Below are positions 1-8,297 of a DNA stretch of 22,839 nucleotides, piece after piece (the first letter of the stretch is position 1; each line of letters starts with the position of its first letter). The position numbers and the translations under genes were made by a program. Location of the stretch: contig CAZKNF010000055.1 in assembly GCA_964554105.1 (NCBI GenBank), positions 1 to 22,839 on the forward strand. The letters run 5' to 3'. The notes beneath the pieces are model-generated. The model worked only from the letters and a program-made list of their open reading frames with translations, made no database searches and was not told where the DNA came from. This DNA is from CAZKNF01 sp964554105 (GTDB lineage: Bacteria; Bacteroidota; Rhodothermia; Rhodothermales; VXPQ01).

Positions 1-2221
1 AAGAGATTTCTTCGAGTCCGCTCGATCCAATCCGCACGTAGGCTGTGCCCAGCCGGAATGTCACATCGCTGCCGAGCGTGGCGAAGTCCATCGCTTCCGG
101 ATAGGCGTTCAGCAGCGCGAAGTAGGCGTCGGATCCCATTTTGATCTCGATGACGTCATCCGCATCCTCGAAATCCGCGTCGATCCACTCGCCGTCGGCG
201 CCGCGCTGCATGATGCGTCCAGATACGGAACGGACTCCCCGCGCACCGGCAGTCGGTACGGTGACGGCTTCTTCCATGTCATTGATCGCTTTGCTGGCTG
301 CGACGGCCGATGCACCCGAGGACGCTTGCGTCTGAAAGGCCTGTACGCCCGCCGCCATCGTCACATCGAGCTGCGGACGCAGGCCGGCGTCGTGCGCCAT
401 CGATTCGTCTTCCTGCACGAGATAGGACGTGTAGGGCGTAACCAGCCCGAATTCCGTGGCGAGCGCGATGATTTCATCCTTCAGTGCGTCCGTCTCGCCG
501 TTCATCCGCACGTCGTCGAGAAGGAAGCCGACGCGCCGAGTGGCCCAGAGGCGCGCCACGAACTCGCGCTCGCCGGTCTGATCGGCAAATTCCAGGTCGT
601 ATTCGAACGACGCACGGCGCCCGTCGCCGTTGGCGGCATCACCACCGTCACCGGTCAGGATCAATCGGGCGTCTCCTGGCTGACGATACCGTCCGGAAAT
701 GATGAGCTGTGATCCTTTGTACAGGTCGGTCAGCGCGTTCGGCGCAAACGCGTAGGTGTCGGCGCCTTCGATTTCGAAATCGAGATTCGTCAGCAGGGGA
801 TGTCGAACTTTCTCGTAGAACGTGGATACGCGTTCCTCGATGTTCTCGTCGGGTGAGATGTAATCCGCGGGGGCGCCCGTTTCGCGCGAGAGCCCGTCGA
901 GCAGCCGCGTGTTCACGTCATAGCCTACGCCGAATGAGAACATGCGTGCGCGGCCGTCCAGCGCACGGGCCGCAGCTCGCCGGATCTCCTCCTCGTCCAC
1001 GACGCCGGTCGAGGGAAGCCCGTCCGTCAAGAAGATGACCACGCCGCGTTCGCTATCCTCGATCATCTCGGCGGCGGACAGCAGCGCATCATGGATGTTC
1101 GTTCCACCGCCGGCCTCCAGCTGATCCACGAAGAACAGAGCATCCTTACGTGAGGTGGATGGGAGCAATTCGTCGCGGAAGCGGTCGACGTCGGAGCTGA
1201 AGGCGACGAGTCCGAATCGGTCCTGATCGCCCAGCCGGTTGAGGCAATACTTCACTGCTTCACGCGCCTGATCGATTTTTTCGCCGGCCATGCTCCCTGA
1301 GGTATCGAGCACGAGGACGACGTCTTTTGGCTGCACACGATCCTGTGCGATCTCGACGCGCGGCGAAAGCAGCAGCATAAAATAGCCTGGTCGATCGCTG
1401 TACGGACGATGTGTCAGGAGCGTTGCACCGAGGTCACGTTCGTCGACGCCAAAATAGGCGACGAAATCGTGGTCGTGTCGGCGCAGTTCGCCGTCATAGG
1501 TCATGACAGCAGCATGATCTCCGTCGCGATCGACCGTCACATCGTGAGACGGCGAGTAGACGTTCAGGATTGGTGCCGTCGAGTGCAGGGCGAGCCGAAT
1601 GCGGGTTCGCGCCGCGTCGTTCGTATCGTCCGCATTAGCGGTGTCGGATGTGTTCTCGCTCCCGGGAATCGGTGTGAGCCGCGGCTCGGGAAGAGGACGC
1701 GCGTTGCCGGCGGAGCGCGTGTGGATGGAGCCCTTCATCGGATAGAGGAAGCTGATGGTGTTGCCCTCTCTCGGCAGCTCGGCATCATAGCGGAGGCGGA
1801 TCGTCCGCTCTTCGCCCGGCGGAATGGGGAAGATGCCCGCTCGGAAGGAGCGGTGTCCGACCATTTCCAGGAGCGCGGGATCGAGGCTTTGCCGCACGAT
1901 ATCCTCATAGATTTTCCGTGCCTCCTCGGCGGTGAGGAGCTCCCCGGCCATCTCCTTGCCGTCGACGTCCATCGCGAATCTGGTCACGTGCGCGCCCGGC
2001 GGCAGTGGAAAGAGAAAGGTCCCTTCGGCCGTGGCGCTGCCGTGATTCTTGAAGACGTGCTCGACCGTGACGGTAGCCAGGTTTTCCTCGAGTGCCGCAT
2101 CTACGACGTGGTCCTCGAGAACGACGTGCGCCGGCTGCCAGTCGGGCCGGACGATGACGCCCTGCGCCTGTGCACAAACGGTGACGGTGATTAAATACAG
2201 AAAGGCGAGCGCAGTCCTCAT
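1..2221 (-). CDS. VIT and von Willebrand factor A domain protein, secreted (3' end outside window)
   Basis: The frame opens at ATG 2221 and stays open to the window edge, giving about 740 residues with no stop. It starts with a signal peptide (MRTALAFLYLITVTVCAQAQ), so the product is exported. Residues about 25-150 match a VIT domain, including the REARxxxYE-like stretch EEARKIYEDIV and the RQSLDPALLEM motif. The vWA domain begins near residue 300 with VVLVLDTSGSM; its MIDAS DxSxS (D306) is intact, followed by GGGTNIHDAL and FLTDGLPSTG, which supply the metal-binding Thr and Asp. The later EFGLVTPYTSYLV segment is typical of the C-terminal part of this family. Members resemble inter-alpha-trypsin inhibitor heavy chains and probably mediate metal-dependent adhesion or protein binding at the envelope; no substrate can be named. 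The gene lies 141 bp downstream of the substrate-binding lipoprotein gene on the same strand. Family call firm, role unknown. Confidence 0.9.
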   Translation of the reverse strand, partial: MRTALAFLYLITVTVCAQAQGVIVRPDWQPAHVVLEDHVVDAALEENLATVTVEHVFKNHGSATAEGTFLFPLPPGAHVTRFAMDVDGKEMAGELLTAEEARKIYEDIVRQSLDPALLEMVGHRSFRAGIFPIPPGEERTIRLRYDAELPREGNTISFLYPMKGSIHTRSAGNARPLPEPRLTPIPGSENTSDTANADDTNDAARTRIRLALHSTAPILNVYSPSHDVTVDRDGDHAAVMTYDGELRRHDHDFVAYFGVDERDLGATLLTHRPYSDRPGYFMLLLSPRVEIAQDRVQPKDVVLVLDTSGSMAGEKIDQAREAVKYCLNRLGDQDRFGLVAFSSDVDRFRDELLPSTSRKDALFFVDQLEAGGGTNIHDALLSAAEMIEDSERGVVIFLTDGLPSTGVVDEEEIRRAAARALDGRARMFSFGVGYDVNTRLLDGLSRETGAPADYISPDENIEERVSTFYEKVRHPLLTNLDFEIEGADTYAFAPNALTDLYKGSQLIISGRYRQPGDARLILTGDGGDAANGDGRRASFEYDLEFADQTGEREFVARLWATRRVGFLLDDVRMNGETDALKDEIIALATEFGLVTPYTSYLVQEDESMAHDAGLRPQLDVTMAAGVQAFQTQASSGASAVAASKAINDMEEAVTVPTAGARGVRSVSGRIMQRGADGEWIDADFEDADDVIEIKMGSDAYFALLNAYPEAMDFATLGSDVTFRLGTAYVRIGSSGLEEIS

Positions 2222-2362
2222 TTCAGGCACCTGTTCGGTTGAGAGGTTCGCCTGATAGAACGGATCCTGAATCCGAATTATTGCCCGCGTGCCGTATGGG
2301 AGGCGGCTGCTATCGGCACGGCCCTGGCATGGAGGGCATCCTGAAGACGTGCCGATCCGGTG

Positions 2363-3685
2363 CTACCTTCCGGTCGAAATCGTCTGGGGCTTACGGAGAA
2401 GTTCGTTGGATTTCGCTGCCGACGCACGCAGCGCTTCGCCCGGTTCGACGCCGCCGATCAACGCTCTTTCGATCGCTTCGGCAATGTGACGGTTGATGTC
2501 GACCTGGTGGAGATCGATGGCACGGCGCGCCTGACCGAGCGACATCTGCTCGACGAACCCGCGCAGCGCCCAGTCGTCCTCCAGATGCGCGCGATACGTC
2601 GGCAGCTCCAGCGTCGACTGCCGCACGGGAAGGTACCCCGATTCGATCGAGAAGAACGCCTGAATCTCAGGCTGCGTCACCCATTTCACGAACGTCCACG
2701 CTTCATCGGCGTGCTCCGAATCCTTGAAAACAGCGAGGTGCTCGCCGGCGAGATACGTCGTCTGGCCGGTCGGACCGGCCGGAAGCGGCGCGATGCCCCA
2801 GTCGATATCTTCGAGGGCGCGGAAGCGGGGCAGGTCCCACGGACCGTCCATTATCATCGAAACGTGTCCGGCCGTGAAGTGAGCATCGTGCGTCATCGAC
2901 AGCGCGGGCGAATCCATATCCACAAACAGGTCCTTCCAAAACGTAAGCGCCTGCACGCCCGCCTCGGAGTCGTAGAGGACGCGCGTCTGGTCCCTATCGA
3001 TGATGTGCCCGCCGGCGCTCCAGATGTACGGAGACCACTGCAGCACCATCCAGACGCTCAGCGAGCCGGACGCCGGAAAGACCGGGACGTAGAATCCGAA
3101 CCGATCCATCCGCCCGTTCCCGTTCGTGTCTTTCGTAAGCCGTCGCGTGTATTCCCGCAGCTCGTCCCACGTTTCCGGCGGGCGTTCCGGATCGAGACCA
3201 GCCTCGCGGAAGTGATCTTTGTTGTAGACGAGCGCGAGCAGCGTGGCCTCCATCGGCAGCGCGTAGAGCGTATCGCGCCAGCGGGCGGCCTGCAGCGTCG
3301 CAGGGAAAAAGTCGGCGAGCTCTTCCGACGTCAGGCCGTTCTCAGCGTCGAGAAAGATGGACATCGGATAGATCGCATCCGCCTGCACGAGGTCGCCGAG
3401 AAAATCTGCGTGAACCCAGGACAGATCCGGGGCCGTTCCGCTCTGAATGCTCGCCATCAGTTTCCGCACGAGACCGTCTCCTGTTGGGACGTACTGCGCA
3501 TCGATCCGGATGCCCGGGTGCTCCTGCTCGAAGCGGTCGATCAACGCGTCTAGAGCGGGCCGCGTAGATGAGACGAAGCTATGCCAGAAACGCAGCCGGA
3601 CGATGTCTTCGCGGCCGTCGCGGGCGTCACCGCCGCATCCAACCAACAGAATCGACATCAAGAACAAACAGAACCATTTACTCAT
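2363..3685 (-). CDS. ABC transporter extracellular substrate-binding lipoprotein, sugar type (family 1)
   Basis: About 440 residues, the usual length for UgpB/MalE-type (COG1653) binding proteins. The N-terminus is a lipoprotein signal with lipobox LLVGC followed by GGDARDG, so the mature protein should be lipid-anchored at the Cys. The first mature segment (VRLRFWHSFVSSTRPALDALIDRFEQ) and later stretches (VPTGDGLVRKLMASIQSGTAPDLSW, ALPMEATLLALVYNKDHFREAGLDPERPPETWDELREY) are characteristic of carbohydrate-binding members. A GTG at 3688 lies just ahead of ATG 3685; I take the ATG. Neither neighbour is a permease or ATPase: the gene is divergent from the SET-domain gene and followed by the VIT-vWA gene, so transporter partners must be elsewhere. 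The ligand cannot be read from sequence; oligosaccharide or glycerol-phosphate-type ligands are typical of the family. Confidence 0.92.
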   Translation of the reverse strand: MSKWFCLFLMSILLVGCGGDARDGREDIVRLRFWHSFVSSTRPALDALIDRFEQEHPGIRIDAQYVPTGDGLVRKLMASIQSGTAPDLSWVHADFLGDLVQADAIYPMSIFLDAENGLTSEELADFFPATLQAARWRDTLYALPMEATLLALVYNKDHFREAGLDPERPPETWDELREYTRRLTKDTNGNGRMDRFGFYVPVFPASGSLSVWMVLQWSPYIWSAGGHIIDRDQTRVLYDSEAGVQALTFWKDLFVDMDSPALSMTHDAHFTAGHVSMIMDGPWDLPRFRALEDIDWGIAPLPAGPTGQTTYLAGEHLAVFKDSEHADEAWTFVKWVTQPEIQAFFSIESGYLPVRQSTLELPTYRAHLEDDWALRGFVEQMSLGQARRAIDLHQVDINRHIAEAIERALIGGVEPGEALRASAAKSNELLRKPQTISTGR

Positions 3686-3929
3686 CACAACCGGAGTGAA
3701 GTGGAAGGCCGTAGCAGCGATACGATATCCTCAGGGGCCGTCGTTTGCAACTTTCTTGACGATAACGAGCGCGTCGGGTGATGTCGGGCGGCGCCGTGTT
3801 TATATCCGGCAGCGGTGCATGTATACTGTTTGCGCGCGTTGCCGCGAATGTGCGTAGCAGTGTTCTCAGGGCCTTCGTAGGAAGTCCGGCGGCGCGGAGA
3901 CGGTTCACGAAGGGCAATCTCAAAACTCG
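3686..3929. promoter_or_regulatory. Divergent intergenic region between substrate-binding protein and SET genes
   Basis: This 244-bp region must hold promoters for both divergent genes. On the plus strand TATACT at 3822-3827, followed by GTTTG, is the best -10-like element for the SET/MBL pair, with only a weak TTTATA 17 bp upstream. On the minus strand I see no convincing promoter. No open reading frame here looks coding. Confidence 0.3.
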
Positions 3930-4565
3930 ATGATTCATCCCGGCACGACGCTCAAGGAAGTCAGCGACTCGATCGGAGTCGGCGTGTTCGCCGAAATGCA
4001 CATCCCGAAAGGTACGCTGGTCTACGTTCACGATGCGCTCGAAATCGAGCTTCCGCCGGCTCGGTTTGCCGGACTTCGCGAGCCGCTGCGATCGATGGCA
4101 GATAAGTACTCGTTCATCGATGCGCGTGGATACCGCATCTTGAGCTGGGATACGGCCAAATATGTCAATCATTCGTGCGATCCAAACACGATCAGCGCGG
4201 GGTATGGATTCGAGATCGCGATTCGCGATATTCAGGCGGGGGAGGAGGTCACGGATGAATACGGGTTATTCAACTTGCAGGACGATTTCGAATGCCTGTG
4301 CGGAAGCGGCAATTGCCGGCACGTCGTCCGGGCGTCGGATATTGAGACGTATCACAGGGAATGGGATACGCAGGTGCAGGAAGCGCTCGGCCGTTTTCGC
4401 CATGTGGAGCAGCCCTTGATCGGATTGCTCGACGCCGAATCGCGGCGAAAGCTCGATATCTATCTCGACACGGGCCGGGGATATCGGTCCGTGCGGACAC
4501 TCAAGTTTAATCAAAGCAAAAAATCGAAGCCGGTCGTGGATGTAGACTCAGAGCGAGTGGCGTGA
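3930..4565 (+). CDS. SET-domain protein-lysine methyltransferase with post-SET zinc motif
   Basis: The 211-residue protein has a complete SET core. GVGVFAEMHIPKGTLVYV (residues 16-33) is the SAM-site GxGxFA region, NHSCDPN (80-86) is the pseudoknot motif that binds the cofactor, and AGEEVTDEYG (103-112) supplies the catalytic-site acidic/Tyr motif. CLCGSGNC (122-129) is a post-SET CxCx4C cluster which, with the Cys of NHSC, can form the usual zinc site. About 80 C-terminal residues, helical and then basic (FNQSKKSKP), are not recognisable. SET proteins transfer methyl groups from SAM to lysine side chains; the target here is unknown. The stop overlaps the GTG start of the metallo-hydrolase by four bases, so the two are translationally coupled. 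A bacterial SET protein with an intact post-SET motif is uncommon but not unprecedented. Confidence 0.9.
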   Translation: MIHPGTTLKEVSDSIGVGVFAEMHIPKGTLVYVHDALEIELPPARFAGLREPLRSMADKYSFIDARGYRILSWDTAKYVNHSCDPNTISAGYGFEIAIRDIQAGEEVTDEYGLFNLQDDFECLCGSGNCRHVVRASDIETYHREWDTQVQEALGRFRHVEQPLIGLLDAESRRKLDIYLDTGRGYRSVRTLKFNQSKKSKPVVDVDSERVA

Positions 4566-5434
4566 GCTCTATCAAAAAGCCCGCACAGGTCGGTCGGGAT
4601 TTTCTGGGGGACGTCGAACGGGCCCCCGACCGCCCCGAGCCGTTTCATCTCTGGTGGATGGGGCAGAGCGGGTTTCTGCTCCAGTGGAAAGGCCGGCATC
4701 TCCTGTTCGATCCGTACCTGTCGGATTCGCTCACGGCGAAGTACGCCGATACGGATAAGCCGCACGTGCGGATGACCGAGCGAGTGATCGAGCCGGAGCG
4801 GCTCGACTTCATCGACGTGGCCACATCCACACACAATCATACCGATCATCTGGATGCCGAAACGCTGGGTCCCTTGATGCGGGTGAATCGCGATTTGAAG
4901 CTCGTCATCCCCGAGGCAAATCGCGAATTTGTGGCCGGCCGCCTGGGAACGGATGCATCCGCGCCGATCGGACTCGACGACGGCGAATCCGTCGAGGTGA
5001 GCAATTTTGTGGTGCACGGCGTGCCGGCGGCACACGAGGACCTCGAGCGCGACGACCAGGGCCGGTACACGCATCTCGGCTACGTCGTCGAGTTCGGCCC
5101 ATGGACGGTCTATCACAGCGGGGACACGATCCGGTATGATGGGATGGCGGAGCGGCTGCGGATGTGGGACATCGACGTTGCCATCCTGCCCATCAATGGC
5201 AGCGCGCCGGAGAGGCGTGTCGCCGGAAATCTATCCGGAGAGGAAGCCGCCCAGCTTGCGCACGATATCGATGCGCGCGTGACGATTCCGTGTCACTTCG
5301 ACATGTTCGAGTTCAATACGGCTTCGCCGGCTCCGTTTCGTGAGGCGGCGCAGCGGCTCGGGCAGCGGGCGGTCGTGCTCGAAAACGGCGAGCGATGGAG
5401 CTGCGATCTGACTCCGAGCAGCCGGGCCGGTTAG
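4562..5434 (+). CDS. UlaG-like metallo-beta-lactamase-fold hydrolase
   Basis: The 290-residue protein is an MBL-fold metallo-hydrolase of the UlaG/YtkL-like group. The metal motif HxHxDH is seen as HNHTDH (residues 91-96), preceded by a strand and Ser-Thr. AAHE after VVHGVP, YHSGDT and IPCHFDMFEFN give the remaining conserved His/Asp positions. The N-terminal FHLWWMGQSGFLLQWKGRHLLFDPYLSD is typical of this group. Characterised relatives include L-ascorbate-6-phosphate lactonase, but the substrate cannot be assigned here. It starts at GTG 4562 inside the end of the SET gene (GTGA overlap), so expression is tied to the methyltransferase. The C-terminus overlaps the convergent MetE-like gene by four bases. 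No signal peptide, so cytosolic. Confidence 0.9.
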   Translation: MSSIKKPAQVGRDFLGDVERAPDRPEPFHLWWMGQSGFLLQWKGRHLLFDPYLSDSLTAKYADTDKPHVRMTERVIEPERLDFIDVATSTHNHTDHLDAETLGPLMRVNRDLKLVIPEANREFVAGRLGTDASAPIGLDDGESVEVSNFVVHGVPAAHEDLERDDQGRYTHLGYVVEFGPWTVYHSGDTIRYDGMAERLRMWDIDVAILPINGSAPERRVAGNLSGEEAAQLAHDIDARVTIPCHFDMFEFNTASPAPFREAAQRLGQRAVVLENGERWSCDLTPSSRAG

Positions 5435-6489
5435 GCGGTGTCAGCTTCGGCAGCAGCAGTGGCGCCGGCGGCTTCGATACCGAGCTCTTTTCGAACGATT
5501 TCGGTTCCGCGAACCAGGTTGCGGAGCTTGGCGCGGGAGGCCCATCGGGCGGTCTGGCTCAGCCCGCAGTCCGGCGTGACGACCAGATCCTCCGGCCCCA
5601 CATGCTCCAGGACGGCGCGAATGCGCTCAGCGACCAGTTCGGGCGGTTCGATGAAGTAATTTTTGACGTCGACGAGTCCCGCCGCCACCGTTTTCCCGGA
5701 TTCGGCGATGCGGGCGGCCAGGTCGATCTCGGAAAGCTCGCGATTCGCGAATTCCATCGCCAGCTCGTCTGTATGTGCGTCGAGGATATGCGGAAAGAGC
5801 GGCGCATACGTGCGGTGCGCCACGGGACGGCCGACGAAATTGCCGAAGCAGAGGTGGAGGCTGATCCGCGCATCGACGCCGTCGACGGTCCGATTGAACA
5901 ACTCGACGAATTCCGCCGGCGAATCGGGGTGGACGGCATAGGAGGGCTCGTCGAGCTGGATGAAGTCGGCGCCGGTCTTCACCAGATCTTTGAGTTCTGT
6001 GTTGATGATGTCGGAAAACGCGTGAGCGACCTCCATCCGGTCGGCGTAGTGCTCACCCGGCACGACGATGCGTCCGGCCAGCGTAAACGGCCCGGGGCAC
6101 GGTACCTTAACGCGCCGCTCTGTGCGGGTCCGAACGTACTGAAACTCGTGGACGAGGCCGAGTCCGTTCGGCGCCTTCAGCGGTTCGAGGGCTTCGAGGC
6201 GTTCGCGCTGATCGTGTCCGGCGGGGCCGATCTTTCGGACAGCTTCCTGCCTGCGGAGCCCGGCCAGCTTACCGTAGAAATCAGCCGTGAAGAATCCGAA
6301 CCGCCGCATTTCGCCGTCAGTTACGATGTCGATTCCGGCATCTTCCTGATCGCGAAGGGCCACGTCTACCGCGTCATTCAGCGTCTCCTCGACGTCATTG
6401 ACTCCGTATGCGCCCTCATTGATCGCATCCACCGCCGTGATGAACCACGACGGCCAGGCGTAGCTTCCGATGACACTCGTCTCCAGCAT
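5431..6489 (-). CDS. Cobalamin-independent methionine synthase C-terminal-domain protein (MetE-C-like)
   Basis: 352 residues corresponding to the catalytic (beta/alpha)8 barrel of MetE, without the N-terminal folate-binding half of the 750-residue enzyme. Start motif ETSVIGSYAWP, DGEMRRFGFF, the FIQLDEPS barrel strand, HLCFGN (His-x-Cys) and TPDCGL (third Cys) are all present, so the zinc site that activates the thiol looks complete. Short relatives include archaeal-type core methionine synthases and other methyl-cobamide or methylthio-dependent enzymes, so methionine synthesis is possible but not proven. The alanine-rich tail (AAGATAAAEADTA) looks non-functional. It is the last gene of a minus-strand set after SIS and SDR genes, 54 bp downstream of the SDR gene. 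The ATG has a near-adjacent AGGG and no strong ribosome-binding site. Confidence 0.85.
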   Translation of the reverse strand: MLETSVIGSYAWPSWFITAVDAINEGAYGVNDVEETLNDAVDVALRDQEDAGIDIVTDGEMRRFGFFTADFYGKLAGLRRQEAVRKIGPAGHDQRERLEALEPLKAPNGLGLVHEFQYVRTRTERRVKVPCPGPFTLAGRIVVPGEHYADRMEVAHAFSDIINTELKDLVKTGADFIQLDEPSYAVHPDSPAEFVELFNRTVDGVDARISLHLCFGNFVGRPVAHRTYAPLFPHILDAHTDELAMEFANRELSEIDLAARIAESGKTVAAGLVDVKNYFIEPPELVAERIRAVLEHVGPEDLVVTPDCGLSQTARWASRAKLRNLVRGTEIVRKELGIEAAGATAAAEADTA

Positions 6490-6543
6490 ATCCCTAATTC
6501 CGTTATTGCATGATAAGATGTTGATTTGCAGCCGGATTCGCCG

Positions 6544-7323
6544 CTAGCGCACCGTCCATCCGCCGTCGACCGGTATGACGGCCCCGGTGACGAAGGCGGA
6601 GTCGTCGGAGGCAAGCCACAGCGCCGCATTGGCCACGTCTTCGGCTGAGCCGAAATCGCCGGTCAGCGGCTGGAGCTCGGGAAGGCGTGCGCGAATCCGC
6701 TCGTTGGACTGCGCCCGCGCGCTCATCTCTGTCGCGATGAGGCCGGGGCAGAGGACGTTGGCGCGGATGCCCTGCTTCGAGTAATAACTCGCGATGCCTT
6801 TTGTGAGGCTGATAATTCCGCCCTTGCTCGCTGCATAAGCGTGTGTGGCAAAATCCTCGTCACCTCCGACGAGTCCGAGCACGGAGGACAAATTCACGAC
6901 CGCCCCTCCGCCGGATGCGAGCATCTCGGGGATTACAAACTTACAGCACAGGAAGACACTCTTCAGATTTACGTTCATCACGCGATCCCAAGCCTCCTCC
7001 GTGCACTCGGTCACCGGGCCGTCGCCCCATCTGCGCCCGCTCACGCCCACGACATTGAACAGTATGTCGATTCGGCCGAACGCCTCGACGATCTTTCCTA
7101 CCGCCTCTTGGACATCGGATGCCCGGCTGACGTCGGTATGAATGAAGAGCGCGTCTTCCAGGTTGATGTCGTCCAGACCGCCGAACGTGCGCTCGCCACT
7201 CTCGACATCGACGTCGAGCCCGGCGACGCGTGCGCCCCGGGACGCGAAGAGGCGTGCCGCAGCCTGTCCGATGCCGCTCCCGACACCCGTGACCACGGCC
7301 GTTTTTCCGGTGAGCTCACTCAT
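6544..7323 (-). CDS. Short-chain dehydrogenase/reductase (SDR), classical type
   Basis: 259 residues, standard for classical SDRs. The NAD(P)-binding motif TGxxxGIG is TGVGSGIG (12-19). D37 in AGLDVDV at the end of beta-2 suggests NAD(H) preference. The usual NNAG is NVVG (90-93), a mild variation. The catalytic tetrad is present as N118 (MNVNL), Ser in NLSS (146/147), Tyr163 and Lys167 (YAASK). The C-terminus GAVIPVDGGWTVR is typical. It oxidises or reduces a hydroxyl/carbonyl compound; the substrate is unknown, but the SIS neighbour suggests a sugar or polyol. The start overlaps the end of the SIS gene by 8 bp with GGAG upstream, so the two are translationally coupled. Confidence 0.95.
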   Translation of the reverse strand: MSELTGKTAVVTGVGSGIGQAAARLFASRGARVAGLDVDVESGERTFGGLDDINLEDALFIHTDVSRASDVQEAVGKIVEAFGRIDILFNVVGVSGRRWGDGPVTECTEEAWDRVMNVNLKSVFLCCKFVIPEMLASGGGAVVNLSSVLGLVGGDEDFATHAYAASKGGIISLTKGIASYYSKQGIRANVLCPGLIATEMSARAQSNERIRARLPELQPLTGDFGSAEDVANAALWLASDDSAFVTGAVIPVDGGWTVR

Positions 7324-8185
7324 CGTGAACTCCGTCGGGCGATCCCCAGACGCGCGCGGCGCGATCGCGGTAGTCGTCGTAGCACTCCTCGAATCGATTG
7401 CGCGAAGCCTCCCGTCCCAGAAAATAGCTGCTTGTCAGCACGAGCGGCGGCTTTCCGCGTTCGGTAAGCTTCTCCGCGACGCGGGATTTCAGCGCGTTCA
7501 CGACCGCAGCGCCGCCGACGGTCGAGCCCGGCCCGACTGGATCCTCCAGGTTATCGACGCGCACCATCGCGTCTCCGCCCGGACTCCCGTTGTCGATGAC
7601 GACGTCGGCCACGTCCACCAGCTTCTTGCCGGACGAGTGCAAAGCGTCCGATGCGGCGCAGTGGGCCGCCGAAACGACGCACACGACCGGCAGCCCGATC
7701 GCCTTCGCTTCGAGCGCGACGTCGACGACCACCTCGTTCACTCCGCTGTTCGAGAAAACGATGAAACTGTCCGGCGGGCGCAGCACAAAATTCCGCAGAA
7801 TGACACCGCCAAGCCCCTCGACGTGCTCGAGGTACATCGCCTGCCGCTGCCCATTCGATCCAACGACCTGATTGTGGTAGGTAAGCGATAGCTCGACGAT
7901 CGGATGAAATCCCGGAAAACTGCCGTGGCGGGGGAAGATTTCCTCCACCAGAATCCGCGAATGGCCCGTCCCGAACAGATGGACGAGGCCGCGCTGTGCG
8001 ATGGTGTCCGCACAGATCTCCGCCGCTTCTTCTATGGCCTCTCGTTGGGACTGTCGAATTCGCTCGAGCATCTCGATCGCGGCGTCGAAGTACGCGGTCG
8101 CGGCGGTCGTGCTGTCGTGCGAATCCGAAGATGACAGGCGGCCGGCGGCTTCGGCACCCCGTCGCCGGGAATCTAGTTGCGACAT
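7316..8185 (-). CDS. SIS-domain sugar-phosphate binding/isomerase-like protein
   Basis: 289 residues of the SIS (sugar isomerase) fold, close to the UPF0309 group. After about 30 poorly conserved residues comes a helical stretch (AAIEMLERIRQSQREAIEEAAE), then the phosphosugar-binding loop HLFGTGHSRILVEEIF (69-84). FIVFSNSGVNEVVVDVALEAK is the second SIS phosphate-binding Ser motif. VVIDNGSPGGDA and DPVGPGSTVGGAAVVNAL are typical of this group. Family members bind phosphorylated sugars as isomerases, etherases or sensors, and the reaction here is not known. It is the first gene of the minus-strand operon SIS-SDR-MetE-like and shares a 112-bp divergent promoter region with the Gfo/Idh gene, which supports a joint role in sugar or polyol metabolism. 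Confidence 0.9.
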   Translation of the reverse strand: MSQLDSRRRGAEAAGRLSSSDSHDSTTAATAYFDAAIEMLERIRQSQREAIEEAAEICADTIAQRGLVHLFGTGHSRILVEEIFPRHGSFPGFHPIVELSLTYHNQVVGSNGQRQAMYLEHVEGLGGVILRNFVLRPPDSFIVFSNSGVNEVVVDVALEAKAIGLPVVCVVSAAHCAASDALHSSGKKLVDVADVVIDNGSPGGDAMVRVDNLEDPVGPGSTVGGAAVVNALKSRVAEKLTERGKPPLVLTSSYFLGREASRNRFEECYDDYRDRAARVWGSPDGVHDE

Positions 8186-8297
8186 ATTCAGGAAATTTAA
8201 TTGGCTCTGATGCTCGGATTTTCGATCATACTTACTCGATCATGCCGAACTGCGTGCCTTCATTCTAGGAATCCATAGAAACCAAATTGACGTCCTC
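8186..8297. promoter_or_regulatory. Divergent promoter region with 14-bp-period direct repeat
   Basis: This 112-bp AT-richer region separates the SIS and Gfo/Idh operons. TCGATCAT occurs at 8222-8229 and again at 8236-8243, a period of 14 bp, suggesting a possible regulator site. No clear -10/-35 pair could be chosen. Confidence 0.3.

Noticed and set aside
1409..2194. Plus-strand open frame opposite the VIT domain region
   Set aside because: No domain similarity visible; the minus strand gives an unbroken VIT-vWA protein with signal peptide.
2289..2319. GTGCCG...CGGCAC inverted repeat between the substrate-binding and VIT-vWA genes as a terminator
   Set aside because: Six-bp arms 19 bases apart without a T-run; too weak to call.
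2360..3553. Long open frame on the plus strand opposite the substrate-binding protein
   Set aside because: Arg/His/Val-rich translation without domains, antisense to a gene with clear family motifs; typical shadow in G+C-rich DNA.
5395..6513. Long open frame opposite the MetE-like gene
   Set aside because: No recognisable motifs, and the other strand carries the complete zinc-site protein.
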